From assembly GCF_014653175.1 (NCBI RefSeq), contig NZ_BNAG01000001.1:310001-374000 (forward strand): a stretch of 64,000 nt of DNA. Reading direction: 5' to 3'. Positions 1 through 8,807 of the stretch are shown here, in pieces. The DNA is from Roseivirga thermotolerans (GTDB lineage Bacteria > Bacteroidota > Bacteroidia > Cytophagales > Cyclobacteriaceae). Position numbers and translations under genes: made by a program. The notes beneath the pieces are model-generated. The model saw only the letters and a program-made list of their open reading frames with translations, did not search any database and had not been told where the DNA came from. Position 1 is the stretch's first letter. Every line of letters starts with the position of its first letter.

Positions 1-1321
1 GTAAAATACGTTGCCAACTCTTTTTTCTGAGTTTCAACTGGGTGCCATTTTCGGCATTGAATCGGGCAATAATTTCTTCTTCATGCTGGCGGTAAAACTC
101 AGGGTCGAAATTGGCATCTCTCAAGTGTTCCAGCACATAGTGCACCGTCTTTTCTTCTTTAAACCATTTATCAAAAGCCTGATGCCTGAGTCTAAAACCA
201 AAATTGTTTACTCCCACCAACTGCCCGTTGCTCGATTTCCATCGCAACCTCAGGCAAATTTTTCCTTTAGAATGTTCCCAGTAAAACTCAGACTCATCTG
301 CTTTTTTCTCTGGCCAAACCCAACCATAGGTTTGATATTCTATATCGAAAAACTTAGCCGAATTAAACCAGTGACCCGGCTTATAGGCTGTTGGTTTACC
401 GGCCAATGTTCTGCCAAGAGCCTCCCCCATCATTCTACCGGTATACCAAACCTGTTCAATAGACTTTCGCTCGCCAATAGGCTTCCGAAACTCTGCACAA
501 TCGCCCGCTGCAAAAACATTGTTCATGTTGGTTCTCAGGTATTCATCTACCAACACTCCACGATTAAGCTCAATACCGGAAGACTTCAGAAACTCTACAT
601 TGGGAGAAACTCCTGCGGTAAGTCCCACAAACTGACAGTCTATAAGTTGCCCTTCTTTGGTTCGTACAGCCTTCACTCGGCCTGTGTCGTCAGCCAAAAT
701 TTCATCGAGCTCTGTATTTAGGCGTAAGTCTACTCCATGCTCGTGTATGTGTCGGTTGATCATGGCCGATTCTTCTGCAGGCAACACATTGTTCCAAAAG
801 CTTTTTTCACGTACCAAAAAAGTTACCGGAATGTTTCTGGACAAAAGCATTTCGGCCATTTCTATACCAATCAGGCCTCCTCCTACCACTACAGCGCGCC
901 TAATACCCTTGGTGTTAGATTCCATAAGTTCAAGGTCCTGATAACTATATAGCCCCTGAACTCCTTTAAGGTCTTGCCCGGGCCAGCCAAACTTATTGGG
1001 CTTAGAACCTGTAGCAATTACCAGTTTATCGTAGGTCATGGTAGACCCGTCTTGGAACGCTAACCGGTTACTTTCCACATCAACGGCCTTTACGTAAGCC
1101 CTCTTTAATTCTATCTTGTTCTTCTCCCAAAACCAGTCTTCATAGGGTTTCGTATGTTCGTACTTCATGTGCCCCATGAAAATGTACATAAGGGCTGTTC
1201 TGGAAAAAAAATGATCGGTTTCGGCAGAAATCACGGTAATCTTGTCACTGCTCAGTTTTCTGAGGTGCCTGGCAGTAGTAATACCGGCAATGCCATTGCC
1301 GATTATAACAATGTGCTGCAT
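1..1321 (-). CDS. NAD(P)/FAD-dependent oxidoreductase, 3' end outside window
   Basis: The gene starts at ATG 1321 and reads off the left edge, so 440 codons are visible and the C-terminus is missing. It begins MQHIVIIGNGIAGITTARHL, a classical FAD-binding GxGxxG Rossmann motif. About 150 residues in, a second dinucleotide motif (VVVGGGLIGIEMAEML) marks the NAD(P)H domain, and near residue 280 NVFAAGDCAEF is the typical second FAD contact. This is the layout of the class of pyridine nucleotide-disulfide oxidoreductases that includes nitrite-reductase-like and rubredoxin/ferredoxin reductases; no redox-active CxxxxC is seen near the N-terminus. The long C-terminal part is not typical of ferredoxin reductases. 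The electron acceptor cannot be told from the sequence. No partner gene lies upstream; the next gene is on the opposite strand. Confidence 0.85.
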   Translation of the reverse strand, partial: MQHIVIIGNGIAGITTARHLRKLSSDKITVISAETDHFFSRTALMYIFMGHMKYEHTKPYEDWFWEKNKIELKRAYVKAVDVESNRLAFQDGSTMTYDKLVIATGSKPNKFGWPGQDLKGVQGLYSYQDLELMESNTKGIRRAVVVGGGLIGIEMAEMLLSRNIPVTFLVREKSFWNNVLPAEESAMINRHIHEHGVDLRLNTELDEILADDTGRVKAVRTKEGQLIDCQFVGLTAGVSPNVEFLKSSGIELNRGVLVDEYLRTNMNNVFAAGDCAEFRKPIGERKSIEQVWYTGRMMGEALGRTLAGKPTAYKPGHWFNSAKFFDIEYQTYGWVWPEKKADESEFYWEHSKGKICLRLRWKSSNGQLVGVNNFGFRLRHQAFDKWFKEEKTVHYVLEHLRDANFDPEFYRQHEEEIIARFNAENGTQLKLRKKSWQRIL

Positions 1322-1504
1322 ATAATGGCTATTACGCTCAAATTGTAAAAACAAGTTCTGCTACACTGTCGTGTTCACGACTTGCATGCAATGTTAGAAC
1401 AAGTTAAGCCTTTTCCTAAGAAGGGCCGAAACAAGAATATTTTAGCGAGCATGCAACCTTTAATTCATTGGGCTATCTTTAGAGCACATTTTAAGTTTAA
1501 TACA

Positions 1505-2212
1505 ATGAATAATTTTGTGAGCAAACGACTTCTAACTCTTTCTATCGCGGCCGTTTTTATCATAGCCGGTCAGGCCCTGTTGGGACAAACGCGCCAGAAA
1601 CGAGAAGTAAAAAACTTCAATGCCCTTTCGGTAAGCAGCGCATTTGAGGTAGAAATTAGTGTGGGAAACCAGGAGTCGCTGGAAATTGAAGCCGAAGACC
1701 GTTTCATTGATGATATAGTAACTGAAGTAAGAGGCGGAACGCTGATTATTAAAATACAGGACTCTCGCGAAACCAGAAGAATGCGACAATCTCCAAAAGC
1801 CTATTTGACAGTAAAGTCACTTGAGCGAATCAATGTGAGTGGAGCGGTGACTTTGAAAACCAGAGATGTATTGAAAGGCAAAAAACTGGATCTGGAACTA
1901 TCGGGTGCTTCGGTTCTTAATATAGAAATGCAGGTAGAAGCATTGTATCTGGAAGCATCGGGTGCGTGCGTAATTAATCTGGAAGGCGAAGCCCGTGAGC
2001 AAGTGATAAAAACCAGTGGTGCCACCGTGTACCGGGCCTACGATCTGGAATCGGTAAATGCCGACATACGGGTTAGCGGAGCAGGATCGGCCCATGTATA
2101 TGTAACAGGAAGACTGGAAGTTCATGCCAGTGGTGCTTCTAGTGTACGATACCGTGGAGGAGCCTCTGTAAGTGCTGACTCTTCTGGTGCTTCAAGCATA
2201 AGAAAAGGATAG
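1505..2212 (+). CDS. Exported DUF2807 (head GIN domain) protein
   Basis: The first in-frame ATG followed by a signal peptide is at 1505 (MNNFVSKRLLTLSIAAVFII, then AGQALLGQ), so the longer reading from 1382 is not preferred. The mature part has regularly spaced SGA-type turns (VSGAVTLK, LSGASVLN, ASGACVIN, TSGATVYR, VSGAGSAH, ASGASSVR, SSGASS), which is the hallmark of the parallel beta-helix called DUF2807 or auto-transporter head GIN domain. Such proteins are common exported proteins of Bacteroidota with no established function; a surface or periplasmic location is inferred. It has no operon partner: the downstream gene is convergent and the two are separated by a hairpin repeat. Confidence 0.85.
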   Translation: MNNFVSKRLLTLSIAAVFIIAGQALLGQTRQKREVKNFNALSVSSAFEVEISVGNQESLEIEAEDRFIDDIVTEVRGGTLIIKIQDSRETRRMRQSPKAYLTVKSLERINVSGAVTLKTRDVLKGKKLDLELSGASVLNIEMQVEALYLEASGACVINLEGEAREQVIKTSGATVYRAYDLESVNADIRVSGAGSAHVYVTGRLEVHASGASSVRYRGGASVSADSSGASSIRKG

Positions 2213-2248
2213 AACAGCCTCTAAACCACGATTTACAATACAACCAAG

Positions 2249-2339
2249 GGGTGTCTCAAAAGACTCAAATCAGCTATTACGAACTATTTTACTACTAAAG
2301 AAGGCTCGGAATAGCAATAAGCGAGCTCTTGAGACACCC
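2249..2339. repeat. Hairpin repeat copy 1 (terminator-like)
   Basis: Two 14-nt arms (left GGGTGTCTCAAAAG at 2249-2262, right CTCTTGAGACACCC at 2326-2339) pair with one mismatch around a 63-nt core. The right arm is followed by a T-run (2343-2349). It lies between convergent stop codons at 2212 and 2377 and so could terminate both transcripts. The arm resembles five other hairpins in this window (near 18.3, 29.6, 52.0, 55.3 and 58.6 kb). Confidence 0.75.
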
Positions 2340-2376
2340 TCTTTTTTTGTCTTATCAGTTCAATGAATATACGGTA

Positions 2377-3357
2377 CTAGATAATACTAATCACCTCTCG
2401 GGCGGCATTCAGTGCAGGAGTTTTCCCCGACTGAACCTCTTTAAGTTTCTCCTCGTAGCGTTGTTTCACTTCGGGCTTCTTAAAAAATGATGTCCGCAAT
2501 AAATCAGTCAGATTTTCTTTAAACCAACTCACCTGTTGATCGGCCCTGTTTTTGTCGAAGTAACCATTGCTCTTTACCTTACGCTTAAACTTGTCGAGCA
2601 TCTCATATACTTCTTCCAAGCCGCTTTTTTCCAGGGCTGAGCAGGTCTTTACCTGGGGTATCCAACCACTAAGATTGGCCGGAAAGAGGTGCAGGGCATT
2701 TTGATATTCTACTTTGGCCCGTTTTGCCGGTTTCAGATTATCTCCATCGGCCTTGTTAATTACCACAGCATCGGCCATTTCCATTATGCCTTTTTTAATA
2801 CCCTGAAGCTCATCTCCAGCTCCTGCAAGCATTAGCAACAAAAAGAAATCGACCATGCCATGAACCAACGTTTCGGACTGGCCTACGCCCACTGTTTCCA
2901 CAATTATAAAATCGAAACCGGCCGCCTCACACAATAGCATTACCTCTCTGGTTTTGCCACTCACTCCTCCCAAGGTACTTCCAGAAGCAGAAGGTCTAAT
3001 GAAGGCATTGGGGTTACGGGCCAGCTCTTCCATGCGGGTCTTATCGCCCAGAATACTGCCTTTGGAGCGCTGACTGCTTGGGTCTATAGTGAGCACAGCA
3101 AGCTTGAGTCCCTTCTCTGTTAAAAGCGTACCAAAAGCCTCTATAAAAGTGCTTTTACCGACTCCTGGCACACCCGTTATGCCCAACCTGAACGATCTCC
3201 CTGTGGCAGGCAAAAGGGTTTGCAAAAGCACCTCAGCTTGTTCCATATCCTCGGGCCGCTGACTTTCCACCAGTGTAATGGCACGGCTTAGTACCAGACG
3301 GTCGCCCTTTCTGATACCATTTGTCAATTCTTCTGTACTAAGTTTTTTTCTTCGCAT
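2377..3357 (-). CDS. meaB: Methylmalonyl-CoA mutase-associated GTPase MeaB
   Basis: A SIMIBI-class P-loop GTPase of 326 residues. The Walker A loop GVPGVGKST is near residue 62, a DPSSQRSKGSILGDKTRM switch region follows, then ETVGVGQSE, and the base-specificity motif NKAD. This combination identifies the MeaB/ArgK family, which protects and reloads B12-dependent methylmalonyl-CoA mutase with cobalamin. The mutase itself is not in this window. The start is taken at ATG 3357; a longer frame to 3369 would need a TTG codon. The gene is monocistronic here, facing the DUF2807 gene across a terminator-like hairpin. Confidence 0.95.
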   Translation of the reverse strand: MRRKKLSTEELTNGIRKGDRLVLSRAITLVESQRPEDMEQAEVLLQTLLPATGRSFRLGITGVPGVGKSTFIEAFGTLLTEKGLKLAVLTIDPSSQRSKGSILGDKTRMEELARNPNAFIRPSASGSTLGGVSGKTREVMLLCEAAGFDFIIVETVGVGQSETLVHGMVDFFLLLMLAGAGDELQGIKKGIMEMADAVVINKADGDNLKPAKRAKVEYQNALHLFPANLSGWIPQVKTCSALEKSGLEEVYEMLDKFKRKVKSNGYFDKNRADQQVSWFKENLTDLLRTSFFKKPEVKQRYEEKLKEVQSGKTPALNAAREVISII

Positions 3358-3506
3358 GCTTGTAAACAAAGAAAATGAATTCGTGCTAAAGCACCCATAA
3401 GATACCCTTCTTGTTCATGAAATTCTTCTCTGTTAGGCTCCAACTATGCTAACCATAAATGAGTAAGCCATTAGGTGCTGCCAATGGCTTTGGTTAATTT
3501 GCCATA

Positions 3507-3995
3507 GTGAAATCCGTAAAGCCAATTCGTATCGTAATTTTTGTAGCCACGGTCAGTCTATTGGCCGGGTTTCTTTTTTATGAAAGTGGCATATACACGT
3601 GGAGAATGACAAAAAAAGTGCAGCGCATCAAAGCCAAAGAGGCTACTCAAATAATTGCCCACCAGACCCCCACCATTCTCGATGCGCGTACGGAAGAAGA
3701 GTTTGCTTTGAGTCATATTGAGGGAGCCTTGCGCTTTGAAGAATCACTCCTGGACTCTCTGCCCAAAAACCATCCTGTTTTGGTGTATTGTACCATTGGA
3801 GTAAGAAGCAACCGAGTGGCCCGGCAGCTCCGCAATGCAGGGTTTAGTCTGGTTTACGACATGAAAGACGGAATTTTAGGGTGGGCCAATAGCGAATTGC
3901 CCGTAGTTAACTCGGCAGGACTACCTTCGGATAGTATTCATACCTACAACAAAAGTTTTTCTCTGCTGTTGAGAAAAGGAAAAGCGGTGTACTGA
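3507..3995 (+). CDS. Membrane-anchored rhodanese-like protein
   Basis: An N-terminal hydrophobic helix (about residues 8-28) anchors a single rhodanese domain. ILDARTEEEFALSHIEGA is the CH2A region and the active-site loop CTIGVRS holds Cys95 at its start. Family knowledge: such domains carry persulfide on the active cysteine and transfer sulfur or serve as redox or phosphatase-like modules. The start codon is GTG at 3507, as no ATG is available near the signal anchor. The stop codon is followed one base later by the start of the next gene, so the two are co-transcribed with the lipoprotein and MOSC genes behind them. The physiological sulfur acceptor is unknown. Confidence 0.88.
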   Translation: MKSVKPIRIVIFVATVSLLAGFLFYESGIYTWRMTKKVQRIKAKEATQIIAHQTPTILDARTEEEFALSHIEGALRFEESLLDSLPKNHPVLVYCTIGVRSNRVARQLRNAGFSLVYDMKDGILGWANSELPVVNSAGLPSDSIHTYNKSFSLLLRKGKAVY

Positions 3996-3996
3996 A

Positions 3997-4608
3997 ATGA
4001 AAGAAAGGCTGATCATCTTTGTGAAAAACCCGGCTCTTGGAAGAGCAAAAACGCGCCTGGCGGCCACCGTGGGAGACCTCTGTGCTCTGGAGGTTTACAA
4101 GCGTTTGCTGGAGAGAACCCGCGATATCTCTGTTCAGGTAAAGGTAGAAAGAGTGGTTTATTACGATCAGTTTATAGACCGGTCGGACGTATGGTCCAAT
4201 GCAGATTTTCTTAAAGCCATACAGACAACAGGGAATCTGGGAGTGAAGATGAAAGCCGCTTTTGAAGAAGCTTTTGATGCCGGAGCCGCAAGAGTATGCA
4301 TAATTGGTAGCGATTGCTACGACCTGAACCCGGACCTAATTGCACGGGCTTTTGAAGAACTGAAGCAGCATGACGTTGTCATTGGCCCTTCGTATGACGG
4401 TGGATATTACCTGCTGGGAATGAATCAGCCGATATTCGAAATATTCGAAAATAAAGAATGGAGCACTTCCTCGGTTTGCGCGGCTACCGAAGCCGACTTG
4501 AACCGCTTGGGTTACAGCGTAGCCAAATTGCAAACCTTAAGCGATGTAGACACCGAAGCCGATCTGGGCGAGTGGGCTGCTGACATACTTAAAGTACATA
4601 GAGCATGA
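3997..4608 (+). CDS. TIGR04282/DUF2064 family glycosyltransferase-like protein
   Basis: The 203-residue protein opens MKERLIIFVKNPALGRAKTR, the signature of the DUF2064 / TIGR04282 family of GT-A-fold nucleotidyl- or glycosyl-transferases, some of which are linked to arsenosugar biosynthesis. Further family motifs are IIGSDCYDL (acidic, metal-binding region) and GPSYDGGYYLLGM, followed by LSDVDTEADL near the end. It starts one base after the rhodanese stop and overlaps the next gene by four bases (ATGA), so it lies in a tight operon. No ArsM-like or radical SAM partner is nearby, so an arsenic role here is not supported beyond family membership. Confidence 0.85.
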   Translation: MKERLIIFVKNPALGRAKTRLAATVGDLCALEVYKRLLERTRDISVQVKVERVVYYDQFIDRSDVWSNADFLKAIQTTGNLGVKMKAAFEEAFDAGAARVCIIGSDCYDLNPDLIARAFEELKQHDVVIGPSYDGGYYLLGMNQPIFEIFENKEWSTSSVCAATEADLNRLGYSVAKLQTLSDVDTEADLGEWAADILKVHRA

Positions 4609-5429
4609 AAACGCGACTGCTATTCTTAGCCCTCATATGCCTCGGTTGTGGTAAACACAAAACTAAGGAGGCCCCTTATGCCAACAGCCCGGTATTTAAT
4701 CATGAATGGGCCATGCAGAGCCTTTGGGAAGATGGCCAGGCCGAAGTAGCTCAATACCATGCACAAAGAAGGGTTTACGGAAAAACAAGAAACTTTGAAT
4801 ACACCTATATTACCGTAAAAGAAGAGTTTAACAAGGCATACAATGTAAAGACAGATGACTACTCCAGAACCGACCTGTTCAGCGTAATGAAGGTGAACAA
4901 GTTTGCCCGCTTTGAAACAGACAACTACCCCTATCACTACCTAACCAGCTTGTTCTACAAAAGAGCCAAACCGGAGCAGCTGCACAAAATGACTCATACC
5001 GGCCAGGAATGGTGCGGCAATACCTTCAAGCAATTTACTCTTTCACCCACAGGCTATCAGTACGACTACAATAGCTATTTCGATGGTTTTGGAGATGGTC
5101 AATCTTTTTTGGAAGGAGCTGATTTAATCTGGGAGGATCAGTTGAGTTACTTGCTTAGGGCTCTTCGGTTCGAGGATGGCCTTACATTTGAAAAGCAAGT
5201 TGTAGAATCGCAGGTGAATACCAAAACCTTTGAGCCCAAAGTTTATCGGGCACAGTTTCAGGTAATTGATGGAGATTCACTTTGGCAAGTCAATGTTCAG
5301 CTGGACAAGGAAAAAAAGAACACTTACAGTTTTTCGAAAGAATATCCCAACATAATGCTGAGTAAAATAGGTTGGGATGGGTTCAACCTGACCTTAAAAA
5401 GTGTAAGCCGATATAAATACTGGCAATGA
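4605..5429 (+). CDS. Lipoprotein of unknown function
   Basis: A 274-residue protein with a lipoprotein signal (MKTRLLFLALICLGC, Cys15). The mature region is rich in aromatic residues and contains WAMQSLWEDGQAEVAQYHAQ followed by a beta-rich domain. I recall Bacteroidota proteins of this general look being labelled, without good reason, as Maf-like septum inhibitors; no true Maf motif is visible. It overlaps both neighbours by four bases (start at 4605, stop at 5429), indicating translational coupling with the glycosyltransferase-like and MOSC genes. A periplasmic or inner-face outer-membrane location is inferred from the lipobox. Function unknown. Confidence 0.8.
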   Translation: MKTRLLFLALICLGCGKHKTKEAPYANSPVFNHEWAMQSLWEDGQAEVAQYHAQRRVYGKTRNFEYTYITVKEEFNKAYNVKTDDYSRTDLFSVMKVNKFARFETDNYPYHYLTSLFYKRAKPEQLHKMTHTGQEWCGNTFKQFTLSPTGYQYDYNSYFDGFGDGQSFLEGADLIWEDQLSYLLRALRFEDGLTFEKQVVESQVNTKTFEPKVYRAQFQVIDGDSLWQVNVQLDKEKKNTYSFSKEYPNIMLSKIGWDGFNLTLKSVSRYKYWQ

Positions 5430-6253
5430 AAAGTATCTACGTAAAAAACATCTACATATACCCCATTAAATCTTTGGGAGGAATTGAACTAACCGCAAGC
5501 CCTGTTGAAAGAAGGGGACTAAAATACGACAGGCGATGGATGTTGGTTGATGAAAATGGACGGTTTGTAAGCCAAAGGGAACATCAGCAACTGGCCCTTC
5601 TGCAACCGCGAATAGAAAACCACAGCATGGTAATTGAAGACCGAAGCGGAAAACTGCAGCCACTAAGCATTGACCTTGAAGCACCAATTGCAGACCCCAT
5701 AGAAGTAACCGTGTGGGACGACTCGTGTCAGGCCCTTCCCTCACCCGAGCCCATAAATCAATGGTTTTCTAGCGTATTGGGTTTTGCCACAAGGTTGGTG
5801 TATATGCCTGAAAGCAGCCTGCGAATAGCCGATCAGCGTTATGCCCCTGCGACTGACGATCATGTGAGCTTTGCCGATGGATATCCCATACTCATCATCG
5901 GCCAGGCATCGCTTAATCTTCTGAACCAAAAGCTGGGTTATGAACTTCCCATGAACAGGTTCAGACCCAACCTTGTTCTGGAAGGGCTTGCTCCACATGA
6001 AGAAGATACTCTGGCCGAAATCATGATTAACCGTCTGACCTACAGAGGGGTTAAGCCTTGCGCTCGCTGCGTTATGACCACTATCGATCAAAATACGGGT
6101 GAGAAAGGTGCAGAACCTCTCAGAACATTGGCCGGATATCGCAAATCAGGAAATAAAATTCTTTTTGGCGAGAATTTTATACCTGAACATTCAGGAGAAG
6201 TTTCTGTGGGGCTCCGGGTAGAAACAATCCATCGAAAAGACCCTGCTATCTAA
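5426..6253 (+). CDS. MOSC domain-containing protein
   Basis: The 275-residue protein has the MOSC N-terminal beta-barrel (IYPIKSLGGIELTASPVERRG, RRWMLVDENGRFVSQRE) and a C-terminal MOSC domain with the conserved Cys pair region GVKPCARCVMTTIDQNTGE and LRTLAGYRK. MOSC domains occur in molybdenum cofactor sulfurases and mARC-type reductases and bind Moco or carry sulfur. The rhodanese gene at the head of the same gene run fits a sulfur-transfer theme, but that link is an inference. The start overlaps the lipoprotein stop (ATGA). Confidence 0.9.
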   Translation: MKSIYVKNIYIYPIKSLGGIELTASPVERRGLKYDRRWMLVDENGRFVSQREHQQLALLQPRIENHSMVIEDRSGKLQPLSIDLEAPIADPIEVTVWDDSCQALPSPEPINQWFSSVLGFATRLVYMPESSLRIADQRYAPATDDHVSFADGYPILIIGQASLNLLNQKLGYELPMNRFRPNLVLEGLAPHEEDTLAEIMINRLTYRGVKPCARCVMTTIDQNTGEKGAEPLRTLAGYRKSGNKILFGENFIPEHSGEVSVGLRVETIHRKDPAI

Positions 6254-6488
6254 CCGGCAATGCAAATACCGGTTAGTACCCTTCTGGTTATACTTAATTC
6301 TACTGACCTTTTATGTATTGGAGCGTACCCTAAATGAAATCTTTCGGTCATTGATCAACCATATTTGCTAAGGCATAAAACTCAGGCTCAACAATACCAT
6401 TTTTATCATATTTATTCTCCCGGTTGCTTGGATATCGCTGGGTATTGAATGGCTTTTGAATAAAAAATACCTTAGGAAAAGAAAGTAA
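6222..6488 (+). pseudogene. Possible decayed two-helix membrane protein gene
   Basis: The 326-base stretch between the MOSC gene and hemJ has no intact gene. One frame reads as protein for about 88 codons broken by a single TAA near 6369. The upstream part gives a hydrophobic helix followed by a polar segment (LYLILLTFYVLERTLNEIFR). The downstream part gives a second helix and a basic tail (IFIIFILPVAWISLGIEWLL, then NKKYLRKRK) ending at TAA 6486-6488. No ATG exists in this frame. A helix-loop-helix-basic-tail pattern kept across a stop suggests a recently inactivated small membrane protein. Chance hydrophobic translation of A+T-rich DNA is the alternative. Confidence 0.3.
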
Positions 6489-6578
6489 TTACTCCAGAGT
6501 CAAGTCTAGTTCGTCAATAGGCCTATCAAAAGCACATTTACGGTCGGCCAATTGTGTTTTAGTGACTAAATTGCGCCC

Positions 6579-7121
6579 ATGGCCAATTTATACATAAAGG
6601 CACTTCACATTATATTCATAGTTACCTGGTTTGCAGGCCTTTTTTATATTGTTCGCCTTTTTGTATACCAGACAGAAGCACTGGATAAACCGGAGCCGGA
6701 AAAAAGCATTTTAGGTACTCAGCTTGCCCTAATGGCCAAAAGACTCTGGATCATCATTACCTGGCCTTCTGCGCTCATAACACTGGCTCTGGGCATTAGC
6801 ATGATCATTCAATATCCGGATATGCTGCAACTGCCCTTTATGCAAATAAAGCTTTGCTTTGTATTGCTTCTCTACGGATACCACCTGTACTGTCACCGTT
6901 TGTATAAAGAGCTACAAAACGGTGTGGCCAGGCTCAACTCCATCCAACTACGAATTCTCAATGAAGTAGCCACTTTAGTACTTATCTCTGTGGTGTTCTT
7001 AATTGTGTTAAAAAATCAATTAGACTGGATCAAAGGAACAGCTGGCTTCGTATTGGTAACTGTGGCCCTCATGTTGGGCATTAAAGGGTATAAAAAACTT
7101 CGAGAACGAAAGAAGAAATGA
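6579..7121 (+). CDS. hemJ: HemJ/CopD-family membrane protein (protoporphyrinogen oxidase)
   Basis: A 180-residue protein with four or five predicted transmembrane helices. It begins YIKALHIIFIVTWFAGLFYI with VRLFVYQ following, which is the HemJ signature containing the conserved histidine and arginine of helix 1. Other conserved features are LMAKRLWIIITWPSALITL and MQIKLCFVLLLYGYHLYCHR. HemJ oxidises protoporphyrinogen IX to protoporphyrin IX in heme synthesis in bacteria without HemY or HemG. It overlaps the SCO gene by four bases (ATGA), so heme synthesis and cytochrome-related functions are co-expressed here. Confidence 0.88.
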   Translation: MANLYIKALHIIFIVTWFAGLFYIVRLFVYQTEALDKPEPEKSILGTQLALMAKRLWIIITWPSALITLALGISMIIQYPDMLQLPFMQIKLCFVLLLYGYHLYCHRLYKELQNGVARLNSIQLRILNEVATLVLISVVFLIVLKNQLDWIKGTAGFVLVTVALMLGIKGYKKLRERKKK

Positions 7122-7759
7122 AGATGTGGAAACGAGTTTGCTTGTGGCTTGTGGCTTGGGTTGCCATAGCCTGTTCATCGCCAAAAAACAGCCGATTGCC
7201 CATATTGGGGATACCTGAATACAAGGAGGTAAACGGAAAAATAGATACTCTATACCATACCGTTCCCAACTTTCAATTTGTAGATCAGGATAGTGCCCTT
7301 GTTACAGAAGCAACGGTGGCCGATAAAATATATGTGGCAGACTTTTTCTTTGGTACTTGCCCCACCATTTGCCCTGTAATGAAGCAACAAATGCTGAGAG
7401 TATATGAGCAGTTCAAAGACACTCCCAATTTTGCTATTCTTTCGCACACCATAGACCCCGAGCACGACACCGTAGCCTACCTAAAGGACTACTCCATGCG
7501 ATTAGGTGTTCCAGACAATAAAACCTGGCATTTTCTCACGGGAGATAAGGATAAAATTTATCAGATAGGAAGTGGAGAAGGATACATGGTTCCTCTGGGG
7601 GAAAACGAAGATGCTCCGGGTGGCTTTATTCATAGCGGAGCATTCTTACTGGTAGATAAGGAAAGAAGAATAAGAGGTAAGTATGACGGCACCAACCCCA
7701 AAGAAGTAACTGCACTGATCAATGATATTCCGAAACTGCTTGCCGAGTATGAGCAGTAA
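7118..7759 (+). CDS. SCO1/SenC family copper-binding protein
   Basis: A 213-residue thioredoxin-fold protein with a lipobox-like signal (AIACSS, Cys19). The copper-binding CxxxC motif is CPTIC at residues 81-85 inside ADFFFGTCPTICPVM, and the third ligand is the histidine of GGFIHSGAFLLVD. All three copper ligands are intact. SCO proteins deliver copper to the CuA centre of cytochrome c oxidase or act as thiol-disulfide reductases. It sits between hemJ and a cytochrome c gene, overlapping both, which supports a role in respiratory-chain assembly. Confidence 0.93.
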   Translation: MKMWKRVCLWLVAWVAIACSSPKNSRLPILGIPEYKEVNGKIDTLYHTVPNFQFVDQDSALVTEATVADKIYVADFFFGTCPTICPVMKQQMLRVYEQFKDTPNFAILSHTIDPEHDTVAYLKDYSMRLGVPDNKTWHFLTGDKDKIYQIGSGEGYMVPLGENEDAPGGFIHSGAFLLVDKERRIRGKYDGTNPKEVTALINDIPKLLAEYEQ

Positions 7760-8192
7760 ACTAATTGTACCCATACTGTTCGCTCTGGCTACTGCCACGG
7801 CCTGTGGTGGTGGCTCCTCTGAAGGAGAGCAAGTATTGAATCGCCTCAACGATACTGAAATCAAATATTTCACTAATGGAAAGAGGCTATACAGCACCCA
7901 TTGCGCCAACTGTCATATGGAAAACGGTGAGGGACTAGGACAGCTGATTCCACCTCTAAAAGGGGCCGACTACCTTCTCAACGATGTGGGTAGGGCAGCG
8001 CGAATAATAGTAAATGGTGCAAAAGAGCCTCTGATTGTCAATGGTATTGAGTACAGGCAACCAATGCCGGGCAATACCAGCCTGAATGCTTCTGAAGTAA
8101 CCGAAATACTTACCTACATAACCAATGCCTGGGGAAACAGTTATGGAGGGGTGAGCTTGAATCAAATAAAAACGGCACTTTCTACTAACTGA
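7749..8192 (+). CDS. Lipoprotein c-type cytochrome
   Basis: The reading starting at ATG 7749 gives a lipoprotein signal (MSSKLIVPILFALATATAC, Cys19), so the upstream alternative at 7722 is rejected. The heme attachment site CANCH is at residues 52-56. A downstream QPMPG supplies the likely methionine axial ligand, giving a class I mono-heme cytochrome c of 147 residues. It is tethered to a membrane and probably shuttles electrons to a terminal oxidase. The start overlaps the SCO gene stop by 11 bases, so the two are translated from one transcript. Confidence 0.9.
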   Translation: MSSKLIVPILFALATATACGGGSSEGEQVLNRLNDTEIKYFTNGKRLYSTHCANCHMENGEGLGQLIPPLKGADYLLNDVGRAARIIVNGAKEPLIVNGIEYRQPMPGNTSLNASEVTEILTYITNAWGNSYGGVSLNQIKTALSTN

Positions 8193-8225
8193 TTCACATT
8201 ATGGGCAATAGTCAGAGTAGCTAAC

Positions 8226-8768
8226 ATGAAAAAAACAATATTAATAATAATTCTATCAATTGGCTGCTTTAGTGTCAATGCCCAGCAAGATGATATAATT
8301 AGCATATCAGAATTTCAGTCCATTAAGTTTAACAGCCACACCATGAAACAACTTATGGAAGTGACTGACTATGAAGCCTTCCTGAAACAGCACTATGGTA
8401 ATCCAACCCAAAAACGGTGCTCTGATAACCCAATGATGCCTTATGGTTGCGACCTTTATTACAACGGCTTTCAGCTAGGCTTTGACTATGATGACGTTTT
8501 AATGGATATTATCATTGATGGGGGAAGCAACTCATTTACCTACAACGATAAAGTGCTAAAGCCGGGCATGAGCATTTATGAAGTCAGAAGTTTATTCCCT
8601 AACTCATACAACAACAGGTATAAAATTAAAAGGGCCAATAACACCGAAGACACTTTTGTGCGGGTAATGGTAGGGCATAATGAATCTCCGAGTGCCATCC
8701 TATTTAAACTGAACACAAATTTTAATGTGGTCTCAGAAATATCCATTGACACTGGAGGGGAGCAATAA
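8226..8768 (+). CDS. Exported protein of unknown function
   Basis: A 180-residue protein with a clear signal peptide (MKKTILIIILSIGCFSVNAQ). Two cysteines lie close together in KRCSDNPMMPYGCDLYY and may form a disulfide in the periplasm. The mature sequence is mixed alpha/beta with an acidic patch (FDYDDVLMDIIIDGG). I do not recognise a family. It follows the cytochrome gene by 33 bases on the same strand and could be its distal operon member, but A+T content is higher and the link is weak. Confidence 0.75.
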   Translation: MKKTILIIILSIGCFSVNAQQDDIISISEFQSIKFNSHTMKQLMEVTDYEAFLKQHYGNPTQKRCSDNPMMPYGCDLYYNGFQLGFDYDDVLMDIIIDGGSNSFTYNDKVLKPGMSIYEVRSLFPNSYNNRYKIKRANNTEDTFVRVMVGHNESPSAILFKLNTNFNVVSEISIDTGGEQ

Positions 8769-8807
8769 AATTAACCTTGGCCAGCTGATGCTACTGCCTA
8801 AGTACTC

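Noticed and set aside
11-721. A 236-codon plus-strand open frame at the left edge
   Set aside because: It runs antisense to a continuous FAD-oxidoreductase reading on the minus strand with clear GxGxxG motifs.
4605-5429. Naming the lipoprotein as a septum inhibitor Maf
   Set aside because: No Maf nucleotide-pyrophosphatase motif and a lipobox at the start; the name would be misleading.
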